A stretch of 28,446 nt of DNA, from assembly GCA_022561095.1 (NCBI GenBank), contig JADFRV010000005.1, positions 1 to 28,446 on the forward strand. Reading direction: 5' to 3'. Below, one piece after another: positions 15,332 to 23,119 of the stretch (position 1 is its first letter; each line of letters begins with the position of its first letter). The notes under the pieces were generated by a model, which was not told the origin of the DNA, made no database searches, and saw nothing but the letters and a program-made list of their open reading frames with translations. The DNA comes from Chloroflexota bacterium (GTDB lineage Bacteria; Chloroflexota; Dehalococcoidia; SM23-28-2; RBG-16-64-32). The translations under genes and the position numbers were made by a program.

Positions 15332-16783
15332 CTACTTGTCGATCCGCTTCAGTAGCTCAGCGTACTGGCTGAGGTGGCGGATGGCCAGATACTGTTCCCG
15401 CACCCGCTGGCGGGCGTTCTGCCCAAGTCCCTCAGCGTAGGCCCTGTCCTCCAGAAGGCGGCGGAGGGCCGCCGCGAAGGCTTCGATGTCCGTCGGGTCG
15501 TCCAGCAGGAGGCCGCTGACTCCATCGGTGATCTGATCCTGGATGCCGCCCACGGCGCTGGCGACGATGGGCCGGCCCTTCCACATCGCCTCGGTGACCG
15601 TGAGGCCGAAGCCCTCGTACAGGCTCTTCTGAACCACCACCGCCGCATGCCGCTGCAACGCGTTGACGATGGCGGCGTTCTCGTCTATGTCCGCCATCGG
15701 AAGGCAGGCGAGATGGACACGGTTTCGGTCCGAGTGGGGTAGGCGGTGCCACGCCGCTATCACCTCGTCCATGACGGCGGCCTCTTCCGGGTCATCGGCG
15801 ATGGCGTTTACGTTGGGGCCCGCGAGGACGAGTTCCGCGCCTATGGGTGCGGCGCCGTCCACAAGCTGTGTGAAGCCATGCATTACGCCAACGGGATCCT
15901 TCAGCGGGTCCCAGCGCGAGACCTGCACGATGAGCGGCGTATCCCAGGTGGGGGCTCGCCCCAGGCGGAGGACGTCGGCGTGACGCTCCACGCGGCCGGG
16001 CGAACCGTCTTCCCGGAGGAACGTTGGTGATCCCTCGCCTGGTGGCCCCTCGACCAGGCCAGTGTGGACGAGGATGGCGCGGACCGTGGCTTCATCCAGC
16101 TCCTGGTTCTTGGGCGAGAAGGCGTTGATGGAGGGTGGAATCACCACGCTGCGGCCGTGGTCGCAACACTGTGGTATGTACTGGTGCCGTGAGAAGACGT
16201 TGGCCGCTACGTCCCGTATGTAGGGAGCGAGGAAGTCCCATCCGCGCTCCACTTCTTCCCCGTCTGGCTTGTCTCCTCCCACGTGGCAGCGCCAGACGAC
16301 TATTGCGCCCGCCTGCATAAGGCGGGGAGCAAGGCCGGCGGTCTGTGGGTCATGAAGGATTACGAAATCGCGAGGTCGAACGAGTCGCAGAAGTTCTTCC
16401 GCGTTCGCCTTTAGGACCCGTTCGTAGACGGCGCGTTCCCGCTTGCCAAGCTCGCTCTCGTCACCGGCGGAGCCGTGGAGGGCGTGGTGGATCCGCTTGG
16501 TGATATGGAAGAACTCCGGTGTCCCGTTAATGACCAGCCAACGTGCGTCTATCCCCAGCGCTCGCACGTAGGGTAGGACAGACCGCAGTATCTCGGCTAC
16601 GCCGCCGCCGGACGCGGTCGAGTTGACGTTCCAGAGGGTGCGTCCATCCAGCCTCTTACTTAGGTCCCGGCCGAGCTTGTAGGCGTCGCGGACCTGCGCC
16701 TCTCCAACGAGGGGTAGGAAGCGATCGATCGGATGGGCTCCGATCGATACTTCCCGAAGTCTGGTCTTCTCGTTCGTTTTCAT
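15332..16783 (-). CDS. treT: Trehalose synthase, TreT-type family 4 glycosyltransferase
   Basis: TreT makes trehalose from a nucleotide-glucose and glucose in one reversible step. The 483-residue GT-B protein carries hallmarks of the archaeal/thermophile TreT family: LWNVNSTASGGGVAEIL near 51-67, a GIDARWLVINGTPEFFHITKRIHHALHG block near 76-103, WRCHVGGDKPD, SRWDPLKDPVGVMHGF, and the nucleotide-sugar motif YEGFGLTVTEAMWKGRPIVAS (the E-x7-E pair) near the C-terminus. It converges on the putative compatible-solute fusion gene, and both lie between the tRNA-Leu copies. The ATG at 16783 has no clear Shine-Dalgarno. A terminator hairpin 120 bases upstream may control or insulate it. A related trehalose phosphorylase activity is less likely. 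Confidence 0.85.
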   Translation of the reverse strand: MKTNEKTRLREVSIGAHPIDRFLPLVGEAQVRDAYKLGRDLSKRLDGRTLWNVNSTASGGGVAEILRSVLPYVRALGIDARWLVINGTPEFFHITKRIHHALHGSAGDESELGKRERAVYERVLKANAEELLRLVRPRDFVILHDPQTAGLAPRLMQAGAIVVWRCHVGGDKPDGEEVERGWDFLAPYIRDVAANVFSRHQYIPQCCDHGRSVVIPPSINAFSPKNQELDEATVRAILVHTGLVEGPPGEGSPTFLREDGSPGRVERHADVLRLGRAPTWDTPLIVQVSRWDPLKDPVGVMHGFTQLVDGAAPIGAELVLAGPNVNAIADDPEEAAVMDEVIAAWHRLPHSDRNRVHLACLPMADIDENAAIVNALQRHAAVVVQKSLYEGFGLTVTEAMWKGRPIVASAVGGIQDQITDGVSGLLLDDPTDIEAFAAALRRLLEDRAYAEGLGQNARQRVREQYLAIRHLSQYAELLKRIDK

Positions 16784-17119
16784 CTACATGACCGGAGATG
16801 GCGGATATTGAAGGCGCGCTCCATCTGATTCATTGACGTTGCGACCGTTCTGTGTGTTGCCAGCGAACGTGAACGGAGCCTTTACGATTGGTGAACATCG
16901 GAAAAAAAGAAGGCGCTCTCAAATCGGAAGTGCTCGCCTGAGGTGAAAGGTAAAAGTTCGAGAGCGCCCATTCACTTATACAACGCCACAGCTAATCGAA
17001 CGGTTACTGAGGCTTTCGGTGGAGGCCTGGGGTGCCCGCCGCGTCTCGAATCGCCCGCCTGCGCATGGCGCCCTTTGGCCCGCGACCCCATCACGCCGCC
17101 AATCGAGCTTGAAGGCCTC
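16784..17119. other. Intergenic region upstream of treT
   Basis: This 336-base gap has no convincing gene. Its main feature is the strong minus-strand terminator-like hairpin at 16901-16968. The rest (16969-17119) is GC-rich sequence downstream of the DinB-like gene, without a recognisable motif. No clear treT promoter could be assigned. Confidence 0.4.
16901..16968 (-). terminator. Long-loop terminator or attenuator upstream of treT
   Basis: Read on the minus strand, GGCGCTCTC (16968-16960) and GAGAGCGCC (16920-16912) form a perfect 9-bp stem. It is followed by TTCTTTTTTTCC, a textbook U-tract. The loop is unusually long (39 bases). It ends about 120 bases before the treT start. It could terminate the DinB-like transcript 150 bases upstream, or act as an attenuator in a treT leader. 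I could not match it to a known riboswitch. Confidence 0.6.
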
Positions 17120-17593
17120 TTACAAAGCCGCCCGTATGCTCCCTAGATGCTCCGACACGTGAGCTATCAAGAAGCCTTGGATTACGTGTTCCGTGCTCAG
17201 GTGCTGTGCGCCCGCAAGGACCTCCGCCGTCCTGCCAAGCTGTTCGTCACTGAAGCCCCGCAGGACGCCGGCCGCTATCGGCACCTCGCGCCTCAACAGG
17301 TCAAGCGTCTCCTGTTTCGTGCAATCGGCATGCTCCTGCGCGTGTTGCGCATTCGCCTTGTCGGTCCCCTCGGCGGACGGCGGCGGGAACGGCTGACCCG
17401 AAGCGATAGCCCGGACCATCGCCGCTGAGAGCGGAGTGTCGAGGGCCACGTGATGTGCAGTTACGCCGACTGACCACCCCTCGGCCGCGCACTCCGATCG
17501 CCACTTCTCTTCCGAGCACTCCTCGATCACGTCAATCAGTTCTTGATTGACCTGCTCGAACCTTGCCGCAAGTGTCTCTGCTCGCTCGTCCAT
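17120..17593 (-). CDS. DinB-like superfamily protein
   Basis: This 157-residue protein fits the DinB/YfiT four-helix-bundle superfamily, metal-binding proteins that often act as thiol-dependent transferases. An early helix is followed by EGWSVGVTAHHVALDTP (His47-His48), and near the C-terminus by LIAHVSEHLGSIRAAL (His145, His149). This reproduces the spaced-histidine arrangement of the family. The ATG at 17593 is chosen because GGAGG lies about 10 bases upstream; the longer in-frame reading runs through the tRNA-Leu and is spurious. It lies immediately downstream of the intact tRNA-Leu. The substrate is unknown. Confidence 0.7.
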   Translation of the reverse strand: MDERAETLAARFEQVNQELIDVIEECSEEKWRSECAAEGWSVGVTAHHVALDTPLSAAMVRAIASGQPFPPPSAEGTDKANAQHAQEHADCTKQETLDLLRREVPIAAGVLRGFSDEQLGRTAEVLAGAQHLSTEHVIQGFLIAHVSEHLGSIRAAL

Positions 17594-17624
17594 GTTCGTC
17601 CGCCCTCCTTCGTATCTAATTTGG

Positions 17625-17710
17625 TGCCGGGGGTGGGGATCGAACCCACAAGCCCCTTTCGGGACAACGGATTTTAAGTCCGTCGCGTCTACCAGTTCCG
17701 CCACCCCGGC
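17625..17710 (-). tRNA. tRNA-Leu(UAA)
   Basis: A complete class II tRNA: acceptor GCCGGGG/CCCCGGC, D-arm with GGTAG, anticodon loop CTTAAAA (anticodon UAA), long variable arm, T-arm GTGGG-TTCGATC-CCCAC, discriminator A, and an encoded CCA at 17624-17622. It is the intact partner of the decayed copy at 12810-12914. Confidence 0.95.
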
Positions 17711-17997
17711 ACAGGACTGTAGTCGATTCTAGCAGCTAACAACTCGCCGCGGCTGAACGGTACGACTACGACAGATAGACTGGGGTGGGACGCGGAGTGT
17801 TGGCGGAATTGGGACAGATCCTCGGCGTGGGAGATGAGGTTGTCGTGGTGGCCGCGTTATTGACGCCGGCCTCGCGGAGATTGGAGGTCGCCTGCTGCTG
17901 GCGGTGGCCAGAAAACGTGTGGATGGGCGTCCCCCTTGGAGAATCAGCGCTGGTTCCCCGTTTTGCCCGTCAGCCGCGTCTAGGCTCTAGTTGGCGC

Positions 17998-19224
17998 CTA
18001 GCGGTCAGCATCGGCTGGAGCCCCTAGCAGTCGGCCAAAAAGACTGGAGACAGGACCGCGGACGGGACCGTCTGAAGCTGGCACTCTTGCCTCGGCCAGA
18101 AGGGAAGCCATCTTCGATATGGCGCGCGATATCTTGGCTTTGGGTCTGGATAAGACCGCTGGCCGTCCGGCTTCGTCACCGTAGACGATGCTTCCGTCAT
18201 AGGGAAGCGACGAGTACACTTCGTGGTTCAATTGTCGGGCCGCGTCGTCATCGCGAACAAGGCCGTCCGGGGTCAGATGATTCAAGACGAGTCTGGTCTT
18301 GGCGCTCCCCGACCGGGATGCGTCGAGCATCCTGAAGGCCATCGCTGTGCAATCGATGCTCGAGGGGTCGAGACTAGTCACCAGCAGCACAGTGTTGGCC
18401 CTGTGGGCGGCAAGCATCGATAGGTCGGTGAAGGCAGCGGGAGTATCGATGATTACGAACTCATGGACCTTGGCCAGAAGAGTGATCAGACTGTCGACCG
18501 CCCCCGGGTCGATCTCGCGCCAATCGGTAGGCTGAGGTGGAGCGGGTAGGATTTTGACCCCGCTGGCGTGCTGGTTCAGGTAGGAGTCGACTGTAATCTC
18601 GTCCAGTTCAGCAGCGTTCCGGGCGGCCCCCACCAGGTCGCTATCGGCTCGGATCTTCATTCTCCTGGCTACATCGCTGGAAGAGAGGTCCAGATCCACC
18701 AGCACGGGCACAAGGCCCGACTTTGCCATAGAGGCGGCGAGATTAATAGCGATCAGGGTCCTGCCGATACCGCCCTTAGTGCCGAAGATGGTGAAAATCG
18801 TACCAGGGCGCCGGTCGGAGGAAGATCCCGCCCGTGTGTCGGCGGGCTCGGACTCCCCGTTCAACGCTCGTGCGATGCAGTCTGTCAGCTTCTCGCGCGA
18901 AAGGGGCTTCGTAAGATACTCCAGCGCTCCCAGCGCCTTGGCCTGCCGCATAGCCTGAACGTCCTTACGACTGGAGTAGGCGAAGAATTTCGTCTCCGGG
19001 AGCAGGTCGGATAGAGCTCGCAACATCTGGAGTGGGTAACCGATGGGCTCCTCTAGGGCAACGAAGACCGCATGGGGCTTCAACTCCGAGGCTATCGACA
19101 GAGCCTCCTCGTCAAAGCCGACGCCTCCGATCACAATAACCGGCGAGCTGGCCAAGAGCTGCTGGATTTCAGCGCATCCCTGGGGGTCTTGGTCGACCAC
19201 CAGTATTTTAGGCTTGTCCGGCAT
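17998..19224 (-). CDS. CpaE-like ATPase with pseudo-receiver domain
   Basis: The 408-residue protein joins a response-regulator-like receiver (about 5-120) to a MinD/ParA-type ATPase (about 142-370), the layout of CpaE, which positions Tad/Flp pilus machinery at the pole. The receiver keeps VVDQD (Asp11, Asp13) and Lys106-Pro107, but the phospho-acceptor position is Ala56 (VALEEP), so it is probably not phosphorylated. In the deviant Walker A, GTKGGIGRT (148-156), the signature Lys150 is present but the P-loop Lys is Arg155. VLVDLDLSSSDVARRM and VIIDTPAAF follow as the other nucleotide-binding motifs. It lies 10 bases after the membrane protein gene on the same strand. No other tad/cpa genes are in the window. 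Confidence 0.8.
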   Translation of the reverse strand: MPDKPKILVVDQDPQGCAEIQQLLASSPVIVIGGVGFDEEALSIASELKPHAVFVALEEPIGYPLQMLRALSDLLPETKFFAYSSRKDVQAMRQAKALGALEYLTKPLSREKLTDCIARALNGESEPADTRAGSSSDRRPGTIFTIFGTKGGIGRTLIAINLAASMAKSGLVPVLVDLDLSSSDVARRMKIRADSDLVGAARNAAELDEITVDSYLNQHASGVKILPAPPQPTDWREIDPGAVDSLITLLAKVHEFVIIDTPAAFTDLSMLAAHRANTVLLVTSLDPSSIDCTAMAFRMLDASRSGSAKTRLVLNHLTPDGLVRDDDAARQLNHEVYSSLPYDGSIVYGDEAGRPAVLSRPKAKISRAISKMASLLAEARVPASDGPVRGPVSSLFGRLLGAPADADR

Positions 19225-19234
19225 TTCCCCCTCC

Positions 19235-19999
19235 TTACCCGCTGGCCTCAGTATGAGTGTTCGCGTCGGCTTCCGGCTGAACCTGACGAAGAATCTGGAC
19301 GACTTCCTCTCTTAGTCTAAGGATAGTCGCGTCCCTATCCGCCCGGACGATATCGGTATAGCTGCTCACCTGTAACTCTTGGAAGCGTAGAGCCGCCTGT
19401 CCAAGCAGTTCTGAAAGGGCGCCATATTGCTCAGCCCTACTGTAGCCCCGATCTGCGAGGGCCAGCAATTCTCCGTGCCAATGCAGCCGATCGTCATCGC
19501 CCAGCCCATTCCTTTGCAGGTAGTAGCTGCGAACGGGCTGACTTATTCGTGTCTGGAAATCCAGATTCACGGCGTAAAGGTCAGCGAAGGCATGAGCTGT
19601 CAAGGCTCCGATTTCGGAGCCGAGCAGTCTTGTTGTGGGGACGACGGCGTCAAAGGTGAGCGACAGGTCATCCGTAGGAAGAAGGGCCGGGAGATCCCGA
19701 GCACGAGGGCGCAGGCGGCTCCTGTAGGGGACGTCCTTTACATACCGCAGAAGGTGCTGAGCAACCCCGTAGTTTCGGCGGGTTACCTCCAACCAGCTGT
19801 CAAGACTGGCCTTCAGTTTAAGGGCACCATCATCCACGAAGGCGCGCCGAATATCCTTCAGCTCCTGCTCACTTCGATACCTGCGCGCCGCATACGCGAC
19901 AGCGAGAAGGATACCGACGATCGTGGCGGCAACAAACCCCGCGAAGATGCCAAGGACGAGCCACCCATCTCGACTAAGGCCTAATACCAGTAATGTCAT
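19235..19999 (-). CDS. Membrane-anchored protein of unknown function, in operon with the CpaE-like gene
   Basis: I do not recognise this 254-residue protein. Residues 12-37 form one strong transmembrane helix followed by AARRYRSEQE, implying a cytoplasmic C-terminal domain of about 215 residues. That domain is mostly amphipathic helix, with several charged stretches and a coiled-coil-like end (VRADRDATILRLREEVVQILRQ). The ATG at 19999 is supported by AAGG about 7 bases upstream. The 10-base gap to the CpaE-like gene suggests co-transcription and perhaps a membrane-recruitment role; that is inference. Confidence 0.7.
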   Translation of the reverse strand: MTLLVLGLSRDGWLVLGIFAGFVAATIVGILLAVAYAARRYRSEQELKDIRRAFVDDGALKLKASLDSWLEVTRRNYGVAQHLLRYVKDVPYRSRLRPRARDLPALLPTDDLSLTFDAVVPTTRLLGSEIGALTAHAFADLYAVNLDFQTRISQPVRSYYLQRNGLGDDDRLHWHGELLALADRGYSRAEQYGALSELLGQAALRFQELQVSSYTDIVRADRDATILRLREEVVQILRQVQPEADANTHTEASG

Positions 20000-20291
20000 T
20001 GTTCGCCTTCTCCCTCCCCTTCCAACATCAGATTGCCAAACGTTGGAGCAGGTATAGAACAATCGGGAGGCCAGCCTGTTACGGCAGGCTCACGACCCTT
20101 TGCCAACTTCATCTTGCCAGGATCAAGCGGACGGGTCAGTTAACAGCCGATGACTCTCGGTTAAGGAACGGTAAATATGACCACGTAGCCGCAGATACCT
20201 GCTCTTCTCCGACGCCCCACATTGCATCGGCAGGGAATCGGCCAGATGGAGTCTGTAACGGTAGCCAATCCTGAGATGTTATTAGGATGAG
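20000..20291. other. Divergent intergenic region with inverted repeats
   Basis: This region lies between the CpaE operon (minus) and the small membrane gene (plus). It contains AGCCTG-ttacgg-CAGGCT (20073-20090) and TTAACAGCCGA-tgactc-TCGGTTAA (about 20140-20164). It may be a structured leader or operator region for the minus-strand operon. I compared it mentally with the c-di-GMP-I riboswitch core and found no convincing match. Confidence 0.3.
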
Positions 20292-20498
20292 ATGACTGAG
20301 ATGCTGTCTACTCTTTCTCGCGGGGAGCTACGTGCAGTCCTCGCCCTGGAGGTATTCTTCGCCAGTCTATTTATCTTCGTGGCGGCGGTTGCGGGGCTGC
20401 CAGCGTTGATCTGGTTCGTTCTGGTGATGGCCTCGATAGCGGGTCAGAGCGTCCTCTTCTACAACCTCGGACGCGAACGCGAAAAGGCGAGCCCTTGA
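20292..20498 (+). CDS. Small two-helix membrane protein
   Basis: This 68-residue open frame has two hydrophobic helices at about residues 17-36 and 38-58 and a basic end (REREKASP). It has no recognisable family. AGGATGAG lies just upstream of the ATG. The hydrophobic pattern makes a real gene plausible, but nothing else supports it. Confidence 0.5.
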   Translation: MTEMLSTLSRGELRAVLALEVFFASLFIFVAAVAGLPALIWFVLVMASIAGQSVLFYNLGREREKASP

Positions 20499-20627
20499 GC
20501 CGACTTCGCCGGCGACTGGACACCGCGTAAACTGCCGCTGAGCGCGGTGAGAGGGAGGTCCAGGGCATCGTGGCGCTCGAGGTCATTGAGTAGGGCGCGG
20601 GCCCTGGCGTCGACCATAAACCTGAAA

Positions 20628-20655
20628 GGGGCTCAGGCTTCTCTGCCTGAGCCCC
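20628..20655 (-). terminator. Intrinsic terminator of the tRNA-Leu/tRNA-Cys transcript
   Basis: A perfect 11-bp stem, GGGGCTCAGGC (20628-20638) and GCCTGAGCCCC (20645-20655), surrounds a 6-base loop. On the minus strand it follows the tRNA-Cys 3' end by 12 bases and is followed by TTTCAGGTTTATG. Confidence 0.65.
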
Positions 20656-20670
20656 TAAGATTTCGGTTGG

Positions 20671-20742
20671 AGGCGACGGTGGGAATCGAACCCACGATCA
20701 GGGTTTTGCAGACCCCTGCCTTAACCACTTGGCCACGTCGCC
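20671..20742 (-). tRNA. tRNA-Cys(GCA)
   Basis: Acceptor GGCGACG/CGTCGCC, anticodon loop TCTGCAA (anticodon GCA), T-arm with GTGGG-TTCGATT-CCCAC, discriminator U as expected for Cys, and an encoded CCA at 20670-20668. It is 13 bases downstream of tRNA-Leu(GAG) and probably co-transcribed. Confidence 0.96.
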
Positions 20743-20755
20743 TCGCTTCTACTGG

Positions 20756-20839
20756 TGCCGAGGAGGGGATTTGAACCCCTACGCCCTTTCGGGCACCGCC
20801 CCCTCAAGACGGCGTGTCTACCTATTCCACCACCTCGGC
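20756..20839 (-). tRNA. tRNA-Leu(GAG)
   Basis: A class II tRNA: acceptor GCCGAGG/CCTCGGC, anticodon stem CCGTC/GGCGG with loop TTGAGGG (anticodon GAG), variable arm GCCCGAAAGGGC, T-arm AGGGG-TTCAAAT-CCCCT, discriminator A, and an encoded CCA at 20755-20753. Confidence 0.95.
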
Positions 20840-20945
20840 GACCCCCTTTATATTACCGTTTTCGAGGTGCTTTGCAACACGCGCCGGGCCCGCCGCTACC
20901 GGCGTGCCTGTCTCCTGCCCGAAGCCCTGAGTTATTGCACCGTCG

Positions 20946-21917
20946 TTAGGAGCGTGACCCCTTGCCGCCATTCGGATCGGAGACGAACAGAGACCGCACC
21001 TGCCTGACGATCCGTTCGCGCAGCGGAACGGCCGGTTTCCCTTCGTCCTCCGGGTAGTCGCCGCGTAGCACCCGTGGGTACTCGGACGCTACCTCGGCGC
21101 CGAACAGCAGGATATTAGCGCTGATGAAGACCCAGAACAGGAAGGCGGCGATGGCCCCCAGGGAACCGAAGACGACATCGTAGTTGCCGAAGTTCTGGAG
21201 GTAGATGGTGAAGCCCACCTTGCCGGCCTCGAACAAGATAGCGGCAACCAGCGCCCCCGGCCACGCGTCCCGGGGCCGGACGTTGGTGGCAGGGACGATC
21301 CAGTACATCACCAGGAAGGCGACGAAGGAGAGGCCCAAGGGGATGAGGAAGGAGGCCGTGTCCCAGGCGAAGCCAGCGCTCTGGGCGGCGTCCCCCAGGA
21401 ACCCCAGGTCGTCGCTGAATTCGCGGACGGTGCGAAGGAAGGCCGTGGCGCCGATGGAGGCCAGGAAGAAGAAGCCCATTCCCATGACCATCGCCAGGTC
21501 CAGGAGTTTCTGCTGGACGAAGGGCCGGCGGTACTCCAGGTCGTACGCCACGTTGAGGGAGCGGCGGATCACGCCGAACATGTTGCTGCCGGACCAGGCC
21601 ATGCCGATGAGGCCGAAGATGCCCAGGGCACCACTGCCGACCCCGGCGACGCCGCGGACGGCTTCGGTCACGTCGTCCCGGCCCTCCGTCTCGGTCAGCG
21701 GGATGTTTTCCAGGACGGCATCTATGATCTCATCTTGGAAGTCGCTGTTCTGGAGGAACAGGCCCATGACACCGACGAGGAAGATGAGCAGGGGGAAGAG
21801 GGAAAACAGAACGTAGTAGGAGATGGCGGCCGCCATCTGGGTGCAGTTGTCGTCGAAGAACTCCTCCACTGAGCGGCGGGCGAGCAGGATGGCCTTCTTC
21901 GACAGGTTGCGCATCAT
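20946..21917 (-). CDS. YihY/BrkB family inner-membrane protein
   Basis: This 323-residue polytopic membrane protein belongs to the YihY/virulence factor BrkB family. Signatures: an N-terminal amphipathic segment, then DNCTQMAAAISYYVLFSLFPLLIFLVG at about 23-49, SGSNMFGVIRRSLNVAYDLE near 109-128, and a C-terminal LQNFGNYDVVFGSLGAIAAFLFWVFISANILLFGAE block near 238-273. About six transmembrane helices are predicted by eye. The start is one of two adjacent ATGs (21917 or 21914); a 15-codon upstream frame ends with a TGA overlapping them. The molecular function of the family is unclear (often annotated, wrongly, as RNase BN). Confidence 0.9.
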   Translation of the reverse strand: MMRNLSKKAILLARRSVEEFFDDNCTQMAAAISYYVLFSLFPLLIFLVGVMGLFLQNSDFQDEIIDAVLENIPLTETEGRDDVTEAVRGVAGVGSGALGIFGLIGMAWSGSNMFGVIRRSLNVAYDLEYRRPFVQQKLLDLAMVMGMGFFFLASIGATAFLRTVREFSDDLGFLGDAAQSAGFAWDTASFLIPLGLSFVAFLVMYWIVPATNVRPRDAWPGALVAAILFEAGKVGFTIYLQNFGNYDVVFGSLGAIAAFLFWVFISANILLFGAEVASEYPRVLRGDYPEDEGKPAVPLRERIVRQVRSLFVSDPNGGKGSRS

Positions 21918-22240
21918 CCCCCGCGATTAGGCGGCTCGAATCGATCTCGTGAGATCACCATGTACGGAGGAATGATACCAGAACCCGAGGGGGCGGCTAG
22001 CCTCTCAGCCGTTGACAGCATGCAGCCCCGCGATTGGGCGCCTGGGTCAGGCGGCTGCCAACGACAATAGAAGAACCCCCCGGCGTGGATGTTTATGGTT
22101 GACGTCAACGGCCACGTCGAGGGGCTACCCTTGGGGAGGGTGGTGCGATTGATGCACCAGATGATTAAACGCCTTGAGGCCGCTTAGGTTATCAGCGCCG
22201 CCGAAATTGTGCGCCTGGGCCGGCGGCTATCAACGTGGCG
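21918..22240. other. Intergenic region upstream of the BrkB-like gene
   Basis: This 323-base stretch holds a possible promoter and operator for the minus-strand gene. An extended -10 (TGG-TATCAT, comp. 21972-21980) is followed about 16 bases downstream by the perfect palindrome GATCTCGTGAGATC (21943-21956). On the plus strand a 32-codon frame from an ATG at 22088 reads MFMVDVNGHVEGLPL and ends near 22187. It is protein-like but has no ribosome binding site, and I do not call it a gene. Confidence 0.35.
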
Positions 22241-22501
22241 CTAGCTGCCTGATAGGCCGCGTCCAGGCCTCAACCACCAGGCCAAGACCCCGAGTGATAT
22301 TGGAATCAGGTATGAGATGGGCGACAGGTCGAACGCAATGATAGCGATGCTGAGGCCAGCGCGCACAGCGCTGAAGATGAACACCGCGGCGACCAGGTAT
22401 CCCACTAAAGCGGGGGCCCGCCGCAGGAAGCCCGTAGCCGAGGCGCTCCAGGCTAAGAGCAGCAGGACGACCGCTAGTATCAGGAACCTTGTCGCACCCA
22501 C
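22241..22501 (-). CDS. Small membrane protein of unknown function
   Basis: This 86-residue protein has three hydrophobic segments at about residues 5-24, 30-58 and 60-77, and a polar tail. GTG 22501 is preceded by GGAG with 5-base spacing. No family is recognised. Confidence 0.6.
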   Translation of the reverse strand: MGATRFLILAVVLLLLAWSASATGFLRRAPALVGYLVAAVFIFSAVRAGLSIAIIAFDLSPISYLIPISLGVLAWWLRPGRGLSGS

Positions 22502-22768
22502 AGCATCTCCATTCGACGCCGCCGATTATACGCGACTGGCTAGCGGGGCTGTCTCAGACGCGCTGAGGGAGCCGACGGCAGGAACGGGCGCCTAGCGAGA
22601 GGTCGCCTCCTTCCTTGCACCGGGGCGTGAGAGAGACGTGAGGGGGTCCCGGAGGGGATACAACCGAACCCCCTCCCCCGGCCCGAGGAAAATGGGAATT
22701 ACCTACGTTTCGGACGGATACCCCGGGGGGGAGGCCGCTGCGGGGCTCGACCTTCCCCGCAGGACATA
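22502..22768. other. Intergenic, GC-rich inverted repeat
   Basis: The only structure is GAGGGGGT (22640-22647) with ACCCCCTC (22668-22675) around 20 bases. There is no open frame of interest and no U-tract. The sharp change to AT-rich sequence begins at about 22768. Confidence 0.3.
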
Positions 22769-22996
22769 TTAAGCGTCTGGTAGAGAATCAAACTTTGCTC
22801 TAAAGTCATCCATCCATTTCTTAACTACTTCAGGGTCTTTTTGCATTTCTCCCATCTCCTTCATTTTGGCTTGATGAGCTTCATCATTTACACTCATAGC
22901 ATGGTTGGCAGCGTTTTCCCCCATTTCCTCAGGAGTTTCGCCTGTTATTTCAGTATCACATACACCATCTAGTTCTTTGCATGTCATTTTTTTCAT
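22769..22996 (-). CDS. DUF1059-like small protein, AT-rich
   Basis: This 75-residue protein begins MKKMTCKELDGVCDTEITGETPEEM, the pattern of DUF1059 proteins (Cys6 and Cys13, a central acidic helix, HA motif). It continues with a charged helical tail (KMKEMGEMQKDPEVVKKWMDDFRAKF) that makes it longer than the usual 55-65 residues. The start at 22996 has a perfect AGGAGG about 9 bases upstream; the upstream in-frame extension is GC-rich junk. Base composition is near 40% GC by eye, sharply below its neighbours, and codons are AT-ending. Recent acquisition is likely. The function of the family is unknown. Confidence 0.75.
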   Translation of the reverse strand: MKKMTCKELDGVCDTEITGETPEEMGENAANHAMSVNDEAHQAKMKEMGEMQKDPEVVKKWMDDFRAKFDSLPDA

Positions 22997-23119
22997 AAAT
23001 AACCACCTCCTATTTTTTATTAAGGTCCTTTCGACGCGCCCATTATACACGGCGGCGTTGAGGCGGAGAGAGCCGAGAGAGGCCGCCTCCAAGGGGCCGC
23101 TCTGGTATCTAAGAATTGG

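Noticed and set aside
17594..17704. N-terminal extension of the DinB-like protein
   Set aside because: It is a translation of the tRNA-Leu gene; the ATG at 17593 with GGAGG is the credible start.
20000..20291. c-di-GMP riboswitch upstream of the CpaE-like operon
   Set aside because: A GGCAAAG word and hairpins are present on the minus strand, but the conserved GACGCAAAGCC core and the distal GG-rich receptor segment are not.
22088..22187. 32-codon plus-strand frame MFMVDVNGHVEG...
   Set aside because: It looks protein-like but has no ribosome binding site or recognised family, so it is not called as a gene.
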